NCBI GenBank assembly: GCA_037903475.1 | Contig: JBAJFG010000460.1 | Span: 620,001 to 684,000 of the forward strand | Direction: 5' to 3' | Origin: Ancylostoma caninum | Taxonomy: Eukaryota; Nematoda; Chromadorea; Rhabditida; Ancylostomatidae | Length of the DNA: 64,000 bases | Part shown: one piece after another, positions 13,251 to 24,775 of the stretch | Layout: each line of letters starts with the position of its first letter | How positions within the stretch are numbered: the stretch's first letter is position 1 | Notes under the pieces: model-generated | Told to the model about the DNA's origin: nothing | The model's input: the letters and a program-made list of their open reading frames with translations, nothing else | Databases searched by the model: none | Made by a program: the position numbers and the translations under genes

Positions 13251-13650
13251 GGGGAAACCCGGCTGGGAAAAGTGGTGCTGATGCTCAGAACCTTAAAACC
13301 AACTTGCTGTCAAGCATTTGGCGAGAATTTTCTGGTTGCATCTGAAAGCTGTTCGCACCAAAGCTTGGCGACAGTTTGCTTTTGGATGGCGTGATGACGA
13401 AACTTGCCGGCAACTATTTGTTATTTGGAAATTTGTCTGCTAGTTGTTTCAGGAACAAAGCAAGCCGGCAACTTGTTTGGGGTTTCGGGTAGGGTTCCAG
13501 TTTCTTGACAATAATCGGTCTTGGATTGGCTGCAGGTCACATCCTTTCTGAAAAAAAAATGGCTCTATCAACATTGCCTTGGCTCGGATGCAACACTAAG
13601 AATACTCATGATAATCATGCTAACGTATCCAAATTAACCTTTTATCTGGC

Positions 13651-13755
13651 ACCAACATACCCGTACGCTGTCTATACCCATATGCTAAACAAAGGTAGCC
13701 GTAGCTATGGGTATGAAGTTTCTCAGCCACCTTACCTGAGTACGGGTGTGTTGGT
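13651..13755. mobile_element. Palindromic MITE (105 bp)
   Basis: Inverted ends: ACCAACATACCCGTAC at 13651-13666 pairs with GTACGGGTGTGTTGGT at 13740-13755, and internal TATACCCATA pairs with TATGGGTATG. It overlaps an open frame (13505-13915) that I do not consider a gene. Confidence 0.65.
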
Positions 13756-14735
13756 AGTAAGACTGAGCAGGACCTTTTATCGGAATATTTGCAAATCCTC
13801 TTCCTTCTTTTTCTGTAAAGCTGTTCCCAAGGAATCTCCTGGCTTTATCCTGCCTTTTCTGGCTTCAAACTTAATATTTACTTTAATGATGATAATGATG
13901 ACCGTGCCTTTTTGACTGCGTTTCCACATTTTCTCAAATTCCGACTCCTTTGTCTGCTTCTAATTTTTTGTAAAAATTCCAATACAGATTACTGTAACCA
14001 CATTGAGTCGGAGCTGTTAATTAGGGTACTATCCAAGAAATCCGCTGAAACCTCTACCGTTTAATGAACTTTCAAAGTAAATCGTGCAAAAATAAGGTGT
14101 GAGCCGCGCGGTCCTCAACTGGTTAGTCTGTATTTCTGCAAACATTCGTTTTTCTCGTTTCCATTTAAGTTGGTTTCCCTTAGACCAAGTTTTTCCTGAA
14201 CCAAAGCCTGGGAGTTCAATTCTATAAGAAGCCACTCCGTACTTACCCTAAGCATAACGTGAAACAGTTCCATCTGTGACAGTTTTTGGGACTCGCTTCC
14301 AGGGCCAGTATTCGTATGTGAACGCTTGATCCCTCACCAAAGATGGATACGTAACAGATTCTCATGGTGGAATATGTTAACGTGCCCATATTTTTTCTTT
14401 GGCGTTTATCGGTATGCTTACCCACACCTGACGTTGTCCATGCCCAGGTACTACCCATAGATGTGGCATTATCTATCCTATTTATTTAAATTAATGACAC
14501 TGGGTCCAAGAAGGAGGACAAACTCTAGTAGCTCTAGTAGGCTAGTTAGGAAACGTCGCACTACTATTCAAGAGGGTTTGTTGGGAGCGGATGAGACAAC
14601 ACGATAGGCATGTGATGGATGTCATGATGGAGTATAAAACGAACGCATTCGGTGAAAAATGAGATTATGTTAGTAGCTTGAGAAGACGATTTCATATGCA
14701 ACTTTGAATATCAGAGCGTAAATGCTTAGAACTAG

Positions 14736-14936
14736 GCTCGGATGCATCATTAGAAGGATCAGCAAGGTCGTAAACCAGAAACACAAAAGGAAAACCCATG
14801 GGTATGATTACCAATGTGTACCAGCTGGATACAGACAACGTTACGCCTAGGTGAATATGTTGATGGGTGCTTTGTAGAGAGTAAATTTGAGTACTTTAAC
14901 ACGTTCACCATGGGTAATCTAATGATGCATCCGGAC
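14736..14936. mobile_element. Palindromic MITE, same family as the one at 4150
   Basis: GGATGCATCATTAGA at 14740-14754 is the exact inverse of TCTAATGATGCATCC at 14918-14932. The right end (TGGGTAATCTAATGATGCATCC) closely matches the right end of the palindrome at about 4259-4280. Confidence 0.65.
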
Positions 14937-15412
14937 GCATGAATGGGTAGAACACCACCTTTTTGTACAACTTCTACACTTTTTCGTGTGAAATAACTAC
15001 TTTCGATTATAATGCAGTGTTAGCTTACTGCTTGTAAACAAATTTTCCGAATAACTCATGGCTTGAAAAACCCGAATGGATGATTCTTCCCTATGATCCC
15101 TATTTTAAAATCCTCCTATATAAAGACTGGTAAGGGACCAGATTTTTCTAGCGTCAGACCATGAGAGTATTGTGAAATCTTTTGTGCAGTGTAGTACATA
15201 GACAATGGTGGAGGGAGAGATGCGCAGACGTCATACGAAAAACCGATTTATGGATTCCAAAATCTCATCATTCTCATGGTATTTGTCGCAACAAAGGAGA
15301 ACACTTTCTTGAACCACAGTTGTTTTACACCTTTTTTAGAAGTATTGCACACATTTTATATGGAAATACTACAAATTAGCTCGAAAATAGGGTCCAGTAC
15401 TTGATAATAGGA

Positions 15413-15480
15413 GCGCGGCTCACCGGTGAACCGCGCGGTCCTACGCGACCGAAAAAGCGCGGCTCACCGGTGAGCCGCGC
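15413..15480. repeat. Paired 24 bp GC-rich palindromes
   Basis: A perfect 24 bp palindrome fills 15457-15480: GCGCGGCTCACC followed by its inverse GGTGAGCCGCGC. A copy with one mismatch lies at 15413-15436. They are separated by 20 bp and flanked by further GCGCGGTC and GACCG words, so the whole segment can fold back several ways. Confidence 0.85.
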
Positions 15481-15539
15481 GGTCGCCAATGGGTTAAAGA
15501 CTGCACTGCAATTTCTATTACTCAGTCTCACTCTAGAAC

Positions 15540-16261
15540 TGTAGCTTCCAAAGCTGTAATTGAATCTCAGGAAAACTCTCTCCTCTCAAAAATTATCACT
15601 TAGGTATCTTGAGGAAGTTGAACGCTTGCGTTCCTAAGTTGTGATTGGGGTGCCTGAAAGCGCGGCGGATCAGTTTTCCGCTAGGGTTGCTCATGTTCAC
15701 AACGTCGTGCGCAAGATCATGGACTGTCTCAGGGTGGACTGCTCCACCATGGCTGTGTAAAGGATGGGACGGCCCAATCGCAGATACCCTAGACTATTAA
15801 AGGGTCTGCTGCCGGCTTTATTCTTCGTGAGACCAACGCTACAACGTGCATGCGGCTTAGGAATTTTAAGCTCCCCGGGATTTTTTCAACCCCTCCCCCC
15901 TCAGCAAAGAGGAAAGGGATCAAAGTAGTGCCGAACGTTTGCCTCGTCGTAGGCAAATGCTGCAATTGATCAAGGGCCTTCACAAGCTCGATGTATTGTC
16001 TTCGCGGATGATTTCGAAATTTACTCATTCAATAATTTTGTAAATTTTGTGCCACAAACAGCCGTTAACGTTGTGGAGCGCTGGCCAAAGGAATGGGATA
16101 TCCCATTCTCGACTGGAAAAACCAAGGTTCTTTATCTAGGCAAAAAGAACAAAGGCTTTTCCTATTATATTAATGGCACTGAAATTGCGAAGGTTCCAGA
16201 AATCAAAGCATTTATTTATTTTTTTATGTTACCAATCAGAAAAATGGGGATACTGCTTTGA
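15540..16261 (+). pseudogene. CR1-like LINE fragment (ORF1 end and part of RT)
   Basis: Near 15580-15880 the translation reads VVIGVPESAADQFSARVAHV, then YRMGRPNRRYPRLLKG-like sequence (interrupted by a stop before RMGRP). This is the pattern of nematode non-LTR retrotransposon ORF1. At 16049-16261 a reverse-transcriptase segment follows (ERWPKEWDIPFSTGKTKVLY then LGKKNKGFSYYINGTEI). Frameshifts and stops show decay. The C-terminal RT piece continues at 18664 beyond an inserted element. Confidence 0.65.
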
Positions 16262-16289
16262 AAAGGTAGTAAGACATTCGATTGATTAT

Positions 16290-18300
16290 GGAGTAAATGA
16301 TTGAAGTATTGTTGACCGCTCGAAGAGTTCCACAGCCGGATTCTTCCAGATATATGGAGCCAGCGAACTTACGGGCGGAAATTAGCTGACAATGACCACA
16401 AGATGAATTGTTCAGGGCGCGCCTTACCGTAACCCATTCAGGCGTGCTGCAAAGTGTTACGTGTAGCCGCACGCTCAACCATACGTTTGACGCTCAAAGT
16501 CAGTAAAATGGGAGTTCACGTTTAGCTAGTGGCGGTAAATGCGTTGAAGACTGCTCTTCCATGTGTTCCCTTCGATTTGAACTCTTCTAATAGTTTTTTA
16601 TTTTTAAGATTGTTTGCAGGTTTCATCGGATCACGACCATAGTTAAACTAGAAACCTTCGTTGAGATCATAACGACTGTATGTGCTGTTTAAAAAGAACC
16701 TTTTTTTGTGAGTTGACTACAATTAATTGGGCTACTGAAGCAGAAAAGCACCAATTTTCCTGACTATTCTCACCATGTAAGCGCGATATAATATGAGTTC
16801 ATAATTGAATTAATTATGAATGGGAAAAGCTCGATGCGGATTTAATGTAAATGTCTTCTGCAAACAGATCACTCCGCTTTGGCAGTACAGTAATTGGAAA
16901 TGGAAAAGTGGGGTGCTTACGGTAGTGTCCTTATTCCGACCAGGATTATGCTCAAATTTGCGTCACTGATGTTGTAAAAGACCGACTCGGTCACTTCCGA
17001 AAAGGATCACCCAGAAGCGTATGCATGCTCTTTCAAAAACAGATAAAAGGTGTGCAGTACATCAACACATCAGTTGAGCGCTCAAAACATTCTCCGTTAT
17101 GGATTCAGCAATCAGATTTGTCAGTGGCGTCATGTTTGCTTCTTTTCTTGGGATGATCCTGTGAGATCTGCAGATCTCAGAGAAAAGCTACAAGAAGGCT
17201 CCAAAACTAGGAGAAACACGGACATGCAGAAATAGTCTTCATTACAGTGTGTCTCGTCAGAAGTGTTAGGTGTTGTACACTGCTAGGAACCACAGTGGAT
17301 GGACCTTTTGTTGAAGAATTTCTGTGGAATTTCACTTTAGATTTGATCGTTGAGGCAATTACGAGTTAGAGAACTTGAACGCGGACTTGCTGTACGCATC
17401 CTCCGCAAAAAAAGCATTTACTCTTCCCTGTGTTAGCGCAATAAGTGTTAACCAACTAGTGGGATGCCTGCGCTTTATGCTGGACATTCGTCTCAGGTAA
17501 TGTTGATGAAGGGTTTATCAGTAATTAACTGTTTCAGTTACGATTATGCTCAGCACTGCAGCGTTGATGGTATCAAATATGTCAAAGACACACTCCATTG
17601 GTTCAGGTAGTGATCACACATATCGTCTATCCGAAACGACGAGTCCGCCCTGCCACGTAGGGATCGGGAGGCGGCGCGGCTGAGACGTATGCTGTTAGCT
17701 GCCACGTCGTCCACGTCACAGCCAAATCATTGGTGGATACTACAAAGATAACGATGAAACGTGATACGCAGATTAGATGACGACGTGGATTGCTGGCAAG
17801 CGTGGCTCCCTCTCGATCTCCACGTGCGTGGGCGGACTCGTCGTTTCGGACAGACGATACATACATACTTTCTCACAAAGGAAATAGATACAGGTAGCAG
17901 ATGAAAACAGCAGAAAAAACATTGTTTGTTGTGTGTCCAGCATTTATCTTTGTTGATGGAGTCATGCCTAATTACTTTTTATGGTGATTGTGAGAACTGC
18001 CTCAATCGGAAAGGAAAAACTACTACAGGACCCAAAAACCATGAAAGCACGTGGAAGAAGCCTTCACTAGAATGCTCGTTGCAATTAGCAACACGAGATC
18101 ACCATGAACGCTCATTTTCTTAACTTTCCCCGTTAAATGTGGCGTTGCAAGTGCGGCTACACCTTACACATTGGTCCACGCCTAAGTGGATTACGGTAAG
18201 GCGCGCCCTGAACAATTCATCTTGTACAATGACCCGCAATTTAAAAAAGATGGTGTTCTTCGAACGGGCCCAACAATGCATACCAACAGTTAATCAGCCG
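16290..18300. mobile_element. Inverted-repeat DNA element inserted in the LINE
   Basis: The arms are inverted copies: CAAGATGAATTGTTCAGGGC plus GCGCCTTACCGTAA (16398-16432) matches TTACGGTAAGGCGCGCCCTG at 18191-18210 and onward. Similarity extends imperfectly to about 16300 and 18295 and inward to about 16500 and 18120. The interior has no transposase I recognise, so this is a non-autonomous element of about 2 kb. It separates two collinear halves of a LINE reverse transcriptase. Confidence 0.6.
17621..17859. mobile_element. MITE of about 239 bp nested in the 16.3-18.3 kb element
   Basis: Terminal inverted repeats begin TATCGTCT and continue TCCGAAACGACGAGTCCGCC on both ends (17621 onward and, inverted, to 17859). 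The interior is GC-richer than its surroundings and non-coding. Confidence 0.75.
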
Positions 18301-18663
18301 ACAACGACTGCAAAGTCTAACAGGGTGCAGAAAAATCAGAAGACATTAGAAGTACGAAAGGAGGAGACACGGAAGAAAAGCAAAGCACAACTGTAGTGAA
18401 GAAAAACATACTAGATTAGTCTTTTGATCAGATGGCGCGATTGCAAGTGCTGGGTCAGGTGTAGCTGGAAAGATGACGCTTTCCTGTATATGAATAAAAC
18501 CGCATCTGACGTGTTCCATAACGATTGGACTCTGCAAAGGAACGAATTTTTATACGAAGTAGAGTTAGCCTTGTCTGGACGAACTTTAAAAACGTGACCC
18601 CTCGTTAAGTTATTAGTAAGCGACATCTCAAAGAGATCAGAAATTTTAAGATCCATCTCTAGA

Positions 18664-19170
18664 GTGGTCAATTTGTACATTAAAGTCAAATCGGAAATGA
18701 GTCTGCGGTCTTCACTGGATTTCGTGGTTACAAAGAACCTCAGCTTTGATAACCACTGCGAGGAAATTGCCGCTAAGGCACACGACGTAACACATAAAAT
18801 ATTTCAAGCACTATCTACTACGAACGTGGTCTTGCTACTAGCCTACAAAACATACTTTCGCCCAATTCTCGAATGTGGTTTTCAACCTTTCTAAGCAGAA
18901 TCTTATAGCGAAACCATAAAATCATTACAGGCCAATGCGCTCTGAGGCCGGAAGAGATTTGTACAGGAAAATCATCTATTATCAGGGGCAGACCACCGAC
19001 CGGATGCTTTTCTCCATCAGCAATAGGGAAGGCTCAGACAACATAAATCTTTGTAAAAAAATGCTTGTAAAAAATGCACAGTTCCTCCGAACCTCAATTC
19101 TTTTAAGCGGACGACTGATAGATTCTTGGGCCAGTGACTTTCCGGTTTTGAAGTTTCAACCAATTTCGTT
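18664..19170 (+). pseudogene. CR1-like LINE fragment (C-terminal RT and 3' tail)
   Basis: At 18700-18890 the frame reads LDFVVTKNLSFDNHCEEIAA then LLLAYKTYFRPILECG, the usual C-terminal reverse-transcriptase region of nematode CR1-like LINEs, collinear with the piece ending at 16261. Downstream (18900-19170) is decayed C-terminal sequence. The 3' tail from about 19132 (GTGACTTTCC, TTTTGAAGTTTCAACCA, TGTTCTGATATATAT) recurs inverted at 27510-27565. Confidence 0.65.
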
Positions 19171-20003
19171 TAACTGAACTCTTGTCGTTTGTTCTGATAT
19201 ATATCATAATGTTATTCGGCGTGGATTGTGCGGGATTCAGTCTCCTTATTCATGCTATTCCCGATAGACACATTTGCTACCATTAAGAAACTATAACTTA
19301 CGCCTGCAAAGATCAGCCTCGTTAACCTATATGACGCTTGACGCTGTCATTTTTTGGTATCATGACAGTTCCTACGTCTATGTAATGTACTAGTGTAAAT
19401 GTATGGCTCGAAATTGACAAAATTTTGAGAAATCTAAATGCATTTTCCGAATAGCCCATCAAATGAAAAATCTGTATGAATCAATTGCTTGGGTGATCCA
19501 TATTCTAAGATTGTTGAATGAATGAATTGTTCGAATTTGCGATCTTTTAAAGGAACCTGATGAATGAATCATTCGAATGATCAAACATTTCTTCGAATAT
19601 ATTCGACTTGGTTGCAAAATTAGTGCGAAACAGATCTTCGTCCCCAAATCACAGCCTTCTGCGAGGGAGGGGGGGGGGAGGATTGCAGTCATCGCAACTC
19701 GTGTAGCGACAAAATCAGCTCTGGTCTCGCGGTGTTAATAATGGATAAACGTGCCGTGCCTGGTTTTTTTTGCCTGGGTTTTCCTAGAGACTCTCAGTAT
19801 ACATGTGACGTTATTGAGATTTTGTTGTGTTACAATGAGCCAGTATGCGTTAACATCGGCCCCACTCCGTCCTATCCCCAACGTCCATGAACTTTTTCCC
19901 AATGGTTTGGTCCCCTCATCCAGTTGGTGTGTTGACGTCAATGCGATTCTTCGTGTGCTACAATGAGGCAGTTATGCAATATCAACTTTACTCCGAGTTA
20001 TCC

Positions 20004-20144
20004 TCAACGTCGTCCATAAGGTCTTCTTCCCCAATCTATATCATTTGGTTCAGTCGTAGTTGTCTCGCGCCAAGAACGATAAGCAACGCAGCCGTACATC
20101 GAAAGGATGGCGACCAGAGCAAAAAGGGAACTGAAGATGTTCAT
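20004..20144 (-). CDS. Short secreted peptide, 46 aa (left-arm copy)
   Basis: A single-exon ORF that starts one base after a TATTTCAG acceptor-like site, as expected for spliced-leader trans-splicing. Residues 1-21 are a signal peptide (MNIFSSLFALVAILSMYGC then VA). The predicted mature part is 25 aa: YRSWRE, then TTTTEPNDID, then WGRRPYGRR. The Thr run could be glycosylated. The C-terminal G-R-R resembles an amidation plus dibasic signal, though this is speculative. It ends at TGA where the right-arm copy reads TGG. I do not recognise the family; a neuropeptide-like, antimicrobial or excretory/secretory peptide is possible. The second copy is at 23540-23686 and a decayed relative at 33399. 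Confidence 0.6.
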   Translation of the reverse strand: MNIFSSLFALVAILSMYGCVAYRSWRETTTTEPNDIDWGRRPYGRR

Positions 20145-20656
20145 TCTGAAATACTGTAGATATCACGCAAATACAGTTCAGATTACAAAGGAGAAAAAAT
20201 CAGTTCTTGATATTGCTTGTACTGAACTTTAGCAGAGTTGTCGTCCTTTTATTAGGACCTGAACAGGCTCCATTTGCTAAAAATAACTGTAGGCAGTGCA
20301 CTTAATGGAGCGTTAAGAAGAACGGGGAAGAGAGAACGTTGACGTGTCTATACGAATCATAAACAGGGAAACTGCTAAAGCTTTCATTATCATAGATGGT
20401 GCCCTGCTTATGCACTAACCAGGACATGATGCTTGGTCGAAGTGGTCATTCGTAATGTGATGTGCATCTTCATAGACAGTTTGCAGCTCCAATCTCGGAC
20501 CGGTTCCCCAGAATTCTCTTTAGTAAGTGCACTTGTGTGGTCCACGCAAGTTTAGCAAAAACGGCTAATGAATGAGATCAGATCACTGCTCGAGAGCTAT
20601 TTCAGTGAGGTCAAAGTCGCCAATGATAAAAGGGAGAGAACTAGGCAGTGCATTCA

Positions 20657-23022
20657 TTTTAACAATATCGGGATTCTAGCACAGGATGGAGAGGTGCTTG
20701 GCAAGGTAGACGCCATATTTCTTATACCAACCTCTCTGTAGACCTCTGAGGACGGCGATAGAAGTCGAAACGTCAAGCCGCAATAGAGATTCAACCTAAG
20801 AAAACCTCATCGGCACGAAAACTACACACAATATACCCTGCATCGTTCTCGACACAGGATGCAGGGCGCCGAGTATAGTCGCTGCCGGCACCGAGCATGT
20901 GCGTGGGGTTCAACTGACCCAATATCTTTCAAAGTGCTTTCCTAACCAATGCGTGTTCCGAAGATGTTATGGAGAAGCTCAGATCTTGGGTGTCACCAAA
21001 AACCTACCAAGCCCACTGATTGAGACCAAAGGTCTTATGTGACCACTTCATGAAACCGACAGGAACCATCACATACTTCTAGCCCAGACCTGAACCAAAC
21101 GTGACCTGTGAGGGCTGTAGCGTTAAAACGTTGCGGTATTCATTCCAATAGAGTTAATTCATCTCTGGCAGTTCCATGCTTACTTCATTGTTTAGTTAGA
21201 ATCGTAGGGGTGGGGTCGTTTGCTTCACATGTTATAACATGTTCATAGAATGGTATCCTAATTGCCGTGGGTAGACTCGTCTCCTGGCATCCCTAACAAT
21301 TGGGCCACAGCCAGCCAGCCCCTACTCCACAGGCATAACCGTACCCCTGTATTCTCACCTTTTGGGAAATAGCAGACTCATCGTTCGTGGGTGAACCCGT
21401 ATTCTGGCGTTCGCCACACCCGGGCCACATCGGACCTCTCTTACACCCGCAAAACCGTGGGACACTTAAGGAGCATTTCGTATCCAACATCAATAATTTT
21501 CGAGGGTTTCGCATAGCTCAAGTGGCTGCGTCACCCCACTTTCTAGCGACACGTAGGGCGCTAGTCCCGTCTAAAAAATCACAGAAACACATCAAAACCA
21601 CCGATACTAACGCAGCTGCTTTTTGATGAAGAATATTGTTTCGCCAGCTTAGTAATTTTATCATGGAGTTTTTCTTCTTTATTTGCCCAAAACTTCTGAA
21701 TACCATATTCGGTGCATACGTTGTTGCGAATTATCTGCATTTGCCATTGGGGAACTTACTTGAACATTTGTATTGAACTTTTCGCCAGAGTGTCATGTGT
21801 AATGTCGGCATCGCTTTTTTTAACCTCACTTTCAATCTCTTCTCTCATTTTCAGATGTTCTTTGTTTACCATTACAGCAAGTTTGCATCCTCAGTTGCTG
21901 ATAGCATTCGAAACGCTACCACTAACACGCATACATGATTTTCTCATCCGTTAGCGGAGATGATGAGCATTCAGAACGGAAAGCGAACAAATCTGAACCG
22001 TGTAAATGATGCCAAACCTAAAATGTTGGGCTCATACTCACGCCTCTTAATAAATGATATTAAATATTTTTACTGGAAAGATCTCAAAGCCTGACTAAAC
22101 TTCCCAGATAATATGGAGACTCCAAAATTTTCAAGCAAATCGTTTTATTGAGTCAAGTGGATCTCGAGACTGCATGCACTCACGCATATGCGCTAGTCCC
22201 CATAGTGCCTGTTCTGTGAGAGGTCGACTTCCTTCAAGACAATCTCAATCCACGATTGTGGCGAGAAGCAGGGCCAACACAGATTTTGATCTTGCCAAAC
22301 AAACAAATAGGTTGAAAGGGAATCTCTCGTGATTTCGGCCGAATATGTTATGTTGGAGGCAGGAAGGGATCTTATTGTGAGATCTGCTCTCCTCTTTAGG
22401 GCAGCAGATATCAACTTAGCAACCTCACCTCTTTTTCACGCAGGGTAGTTCCCTTAACTTTGGCGGGGGGATTTTTTCAAAGGTGGTCGTTGTATAACCT
22501 TTCATGATTGACACGAGAAAATACAATGGGTAATATGACCATGAAAAGGCTAATATGATTCATAAGCTTATCGCTTCCTTTCGTTTGATGATGTCTGGTA
22601 GTAGCTTTCTAGGAAACACGAATTCGCCAAAGCTAGGCTAGCGTGCCACGAAAACAAACGCACTTTTTCAACTCTTGTTCGAGGTCTCCACAACCAAGCT
22701 CTTGATCGCTCCCATCATCCTCCGTCCACCACCTCCGCCGCCTCCTCGTTCACTGCATCCACTTTTCGATTTGCGGTCACATCGTCATCTTTTATATTAT
22801 CACACAGAATAGGCCAAAAATGCAGTACCAACACGCATTTTCCCTCCAACGAAACGTGTTCTGCCTTGAAGTTAACTCTAGTTGAAATGAGTTAACCTTT
22901 CTTTGGTTGAACAATGGAGTCTGTTCAAGTGATTTACTTGATTGAGCAATGGAGTCTGTTCAACTGATTTACTTGACTTACAACTGATTTTCAGTAGACG
23001 ACGCTGGTCCCACCGCGAAATT
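20657..23022. other. Centre of the 5.2 kb inverted block
   Basis: This 2.4 kb between the arms holds a degenerate minisatellite and a Helitron-like end (listed separately) and a 35 bp tandem duplication near 22910-22978 (AATGGAGTCTGTTCAA repeated). The remaining sequence has no recognised gene. GACGGCGATAGAAGTCGAAACGTC near 20751 resembles words common near Penelope-like element ends, which is too weak to call. Confidence 0.4.
21285..21564. repeat. Degenerate minisatellite followed by a Helitron-like hairpin end
   Basis: From 21285 to 21425 are two or three degenerate monomers, in inverse orientation, of the roughly 60 bp repeat seen at 25.2-26.0 kb (GGGCCACA, CCTGGCAT, GACTCGTCTCC words). 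At 21514-21564 lies the conserved end: CTCAAGTGGCTGC, CACCCCACTTTCTAGCG, then hairpin complement CGCTAG ending at 21564. The same end occurs at 26221 and 51212. Confidence 0.55.
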
Positions 23023-23539
23023 CTGAATGCACTGCTTAATTCTCTCCCTTTTATCATTGACGACTTTGACCTTAGCTCTTGAGCATAGATCTTATCTCAT
23101 ACATTAGCCCTTTTTGCTAAATTTGCGTGGACCACACGAGTGCCCTTACTGAAGCAAATCCCACAGGGAATTCTGGGGAACCGGTCCGAGATTGGAGCTG
23201 CAAACTGTCTATGAAGATGCACATCACATTACGAATGACCACTTCGACCAAGCACCATGTCCTGGTTAGTGCATAAGCAGGGCACCATCTATGATATTGA
23301 AAGCTTTAGCAGTTTCTCTGTTTATGATTCGCAAGGACACGTCAACGTTCTCTCTTCCCCGTTCTTCTTAACGCTCCATTAAGTGCACTGCCTACAGTTA
23401 TTTTTAGCAAATGGAGCCTCTTCAGGTCCTAATAAAAGGACGTCAACTCTGCTAAGGTTCAGTACAAGCAATATCAAGAACTGATTTTTTCTCCTTTGTA
23501 ATCTGAACTGTATTTGCGTGATATCTACAGTATTTCAGA

Positions 23540-23686
23540 ATGAACATCTTCAGTTCCCTTTTTGCTCTGGCCGCCATCCTATCGATGTACGGCTGCGTTG
23601 CTTATCATGATTGGCGCGACACAACTACGACCGAACCAAACGAGATCGATCGACCAAAACCACCTTTTGGACGACATTGGGGTTAA
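23540..23686 (+). CDS. Short secreted peptide, 48 aa (right-arm copy)
   Basis: This is the inverted duplicate of the gene at 20004-20144, transcribed away from it. The ATG again follows TATTTCAG by one base. The signal peptide differs at one position (V11 to A). The mature part YHDWRD, TTTTEPNEID, RPKPPFGRHWG differs at many positions and is two residues longer, because TGA in the left copy is TGG here. An AATAAA lies just after the stop (about 23691-23696); the left copy has AGTAAA in its place. More change in the mature region than in the signal peptide is the pattern of a secreted peptide under changing selection, but a count this small proves nothing. Confidence 0.62.
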   Translation: MNIFSSLFALAAILSMYGCVAYHDWRDTTTTEPNEIDRPKPPFGRHWG

Positions 23687-24409
23687 CTCGGAATAAAGTT
23701 GATGTCGCGGCATAACTGCCTCATTGTAGCACACGAAAAATCGCAGTGACATCAAATGTACATCAAGAGATTCTAGGAGGTTAAACCCAGGTACGGCACG
23801 TTTGTTCATTATTAACACCGCGAGACCGGAGCTGATTTTGTCGTTCCACGAGTTGCGATGACTGCGATCCTCCCCCCCTCCTCGCCAAAGGCCGTGATTT
23901 AGGAGCGAAGATCTGTTTCGTACTAAACTTGCAACCAAGTCGAATATATTCGAAGAAATGTTTGATCATTCGAATGATTCATTCATCTGGTTTCTCAAAA
24001 AGAGCGGAATTTTGAACAATTCATTCATTCGACAATCTTAGTGTATGGATCAGCCAAACAATTCATTCATTCGGATTTTTCAATTTATGGGTTATTCGGA
24101 AAATTCGTATAGATCTCTTGAAATTTTGTCAATTTCGAGCCATACATTTACATTAGTACATCACATTGACGTGGGAATTGTCATGATAGCAAAAAATGAC
24201 AGCGTCAAGCGTCATATAGGTTAACGAAGTCATGCTTTGAAGATTCGCTGCTGCCCCATCATCTCTAACTATTGATTGGCTATTGAAACGTGATATACCT
24301 CATGGCTGATCTTTGCAGGCGTAAGTTATAGTGGCAGCAAGTGTGTCTATCGAAAATAGCACGGATAAGGAGACTGGAACCCGCACAATCTACGCTGAAT
24401 AACAGCATG

Positions 24410-24680
24410 ATATACTCAAGCAATTCTGGCGGCCCGCCCGCGCTTGTTTTGCGGCCGGCCCCACATCGCTCCCGCAGGCGAATTGCAAAACGGAAGGCAC
24501 GCTAAATGAGCGCAGGAGGCACGCCAAGCGGGCGCGGGAAGCACGCTAAAGGAGCTCCTAGAACAGCAGCGCGTGGCAAAGTGAGCGCATCATAACGATC
24601 CCTCTGAGCACGGAAACAGTATAAAATTATCAAAAACTTCCGGAATTAGAAAAAGCGGACATTTTGCAAAGCCCGCGCAT
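24410..24680. repeat. GC-rich repeat flanking the inverted block
   Basis: Starts ACTCAAGCAATTCTGGCGG and continues with GCCCGCC-type words and GGCACGC repeats (AGGCACGCCAAGCGGGCGCG and similar). The start matches, inverted, the junction at about 27495-27530, where the GC-rich tandem repeats of 27.28-27.50 kb begin. Confidence 0.5.
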
Positions 24681-24694
24681 CTTTAGATTGTTGT

Positions 24695-24775
24695 CGAGCT
24701 CACTGAGGATTCGAACCTAACTTCTCATCCTCCAGAGTCAGCTGCTTTATCTACTCGACCATCCTTCCAGATATC
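24695..24775 (-). mobile_element. tRNA-like SINE head
   Basis: On the minus strand it reads GGATGGTCGAGTAGATAAAG (A-box region) and, about 45 nt later, a perfect B box GGTTCGAATCC. The acceptor stem does not pair well, so I call a tRNA-derived repeat rather than a functional tRNA. Confidence 0.45.

Larger units (their letters stand above)
19205..24409. mobile_element. 5.2 kb block with about 1.4 kb terminal inverted arms carrying peptide genes
   Basis: Left arm 19205-20656 and right arm 23023-24409 are inverted copies, diverged by substitutions and small indels. The flanks together reconstruct a sequence that exists uninterrupted (inverted) near 27500-27565: LINE tail TTCTGATATATAT on the left, then (AT)ACTCAAGCAATTCTGGCG on the right. 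So the block looks inserted at an AT-rich site, with an ATAT-like duplication. Each arm carries one secreted-peptide gene. No transposase is recognised in the 2.4 kb centre. An ordinary inverted duplication is the alternative. Confidence 0.6.

Noticed and set aside
13505..13915. 136-aa plus-strand ORF
   Set aside because: It runs through a palindromic MITE (13651-13755) and shows no recognisable domain.
20740..20800. Penelope-like element end words (GTCGAAACGTC)
   Set aside because: Too short and with no RT or GIY-YIG coding sequence nearby.
24695..24775. Possible functional tRNA gene (also 1355-1428 and 45252-45335)
   Set aside because: B boxes are good, but acceptor and anticodon stems do not pair convincingly; tRNA-derived SINE heads explain them better.
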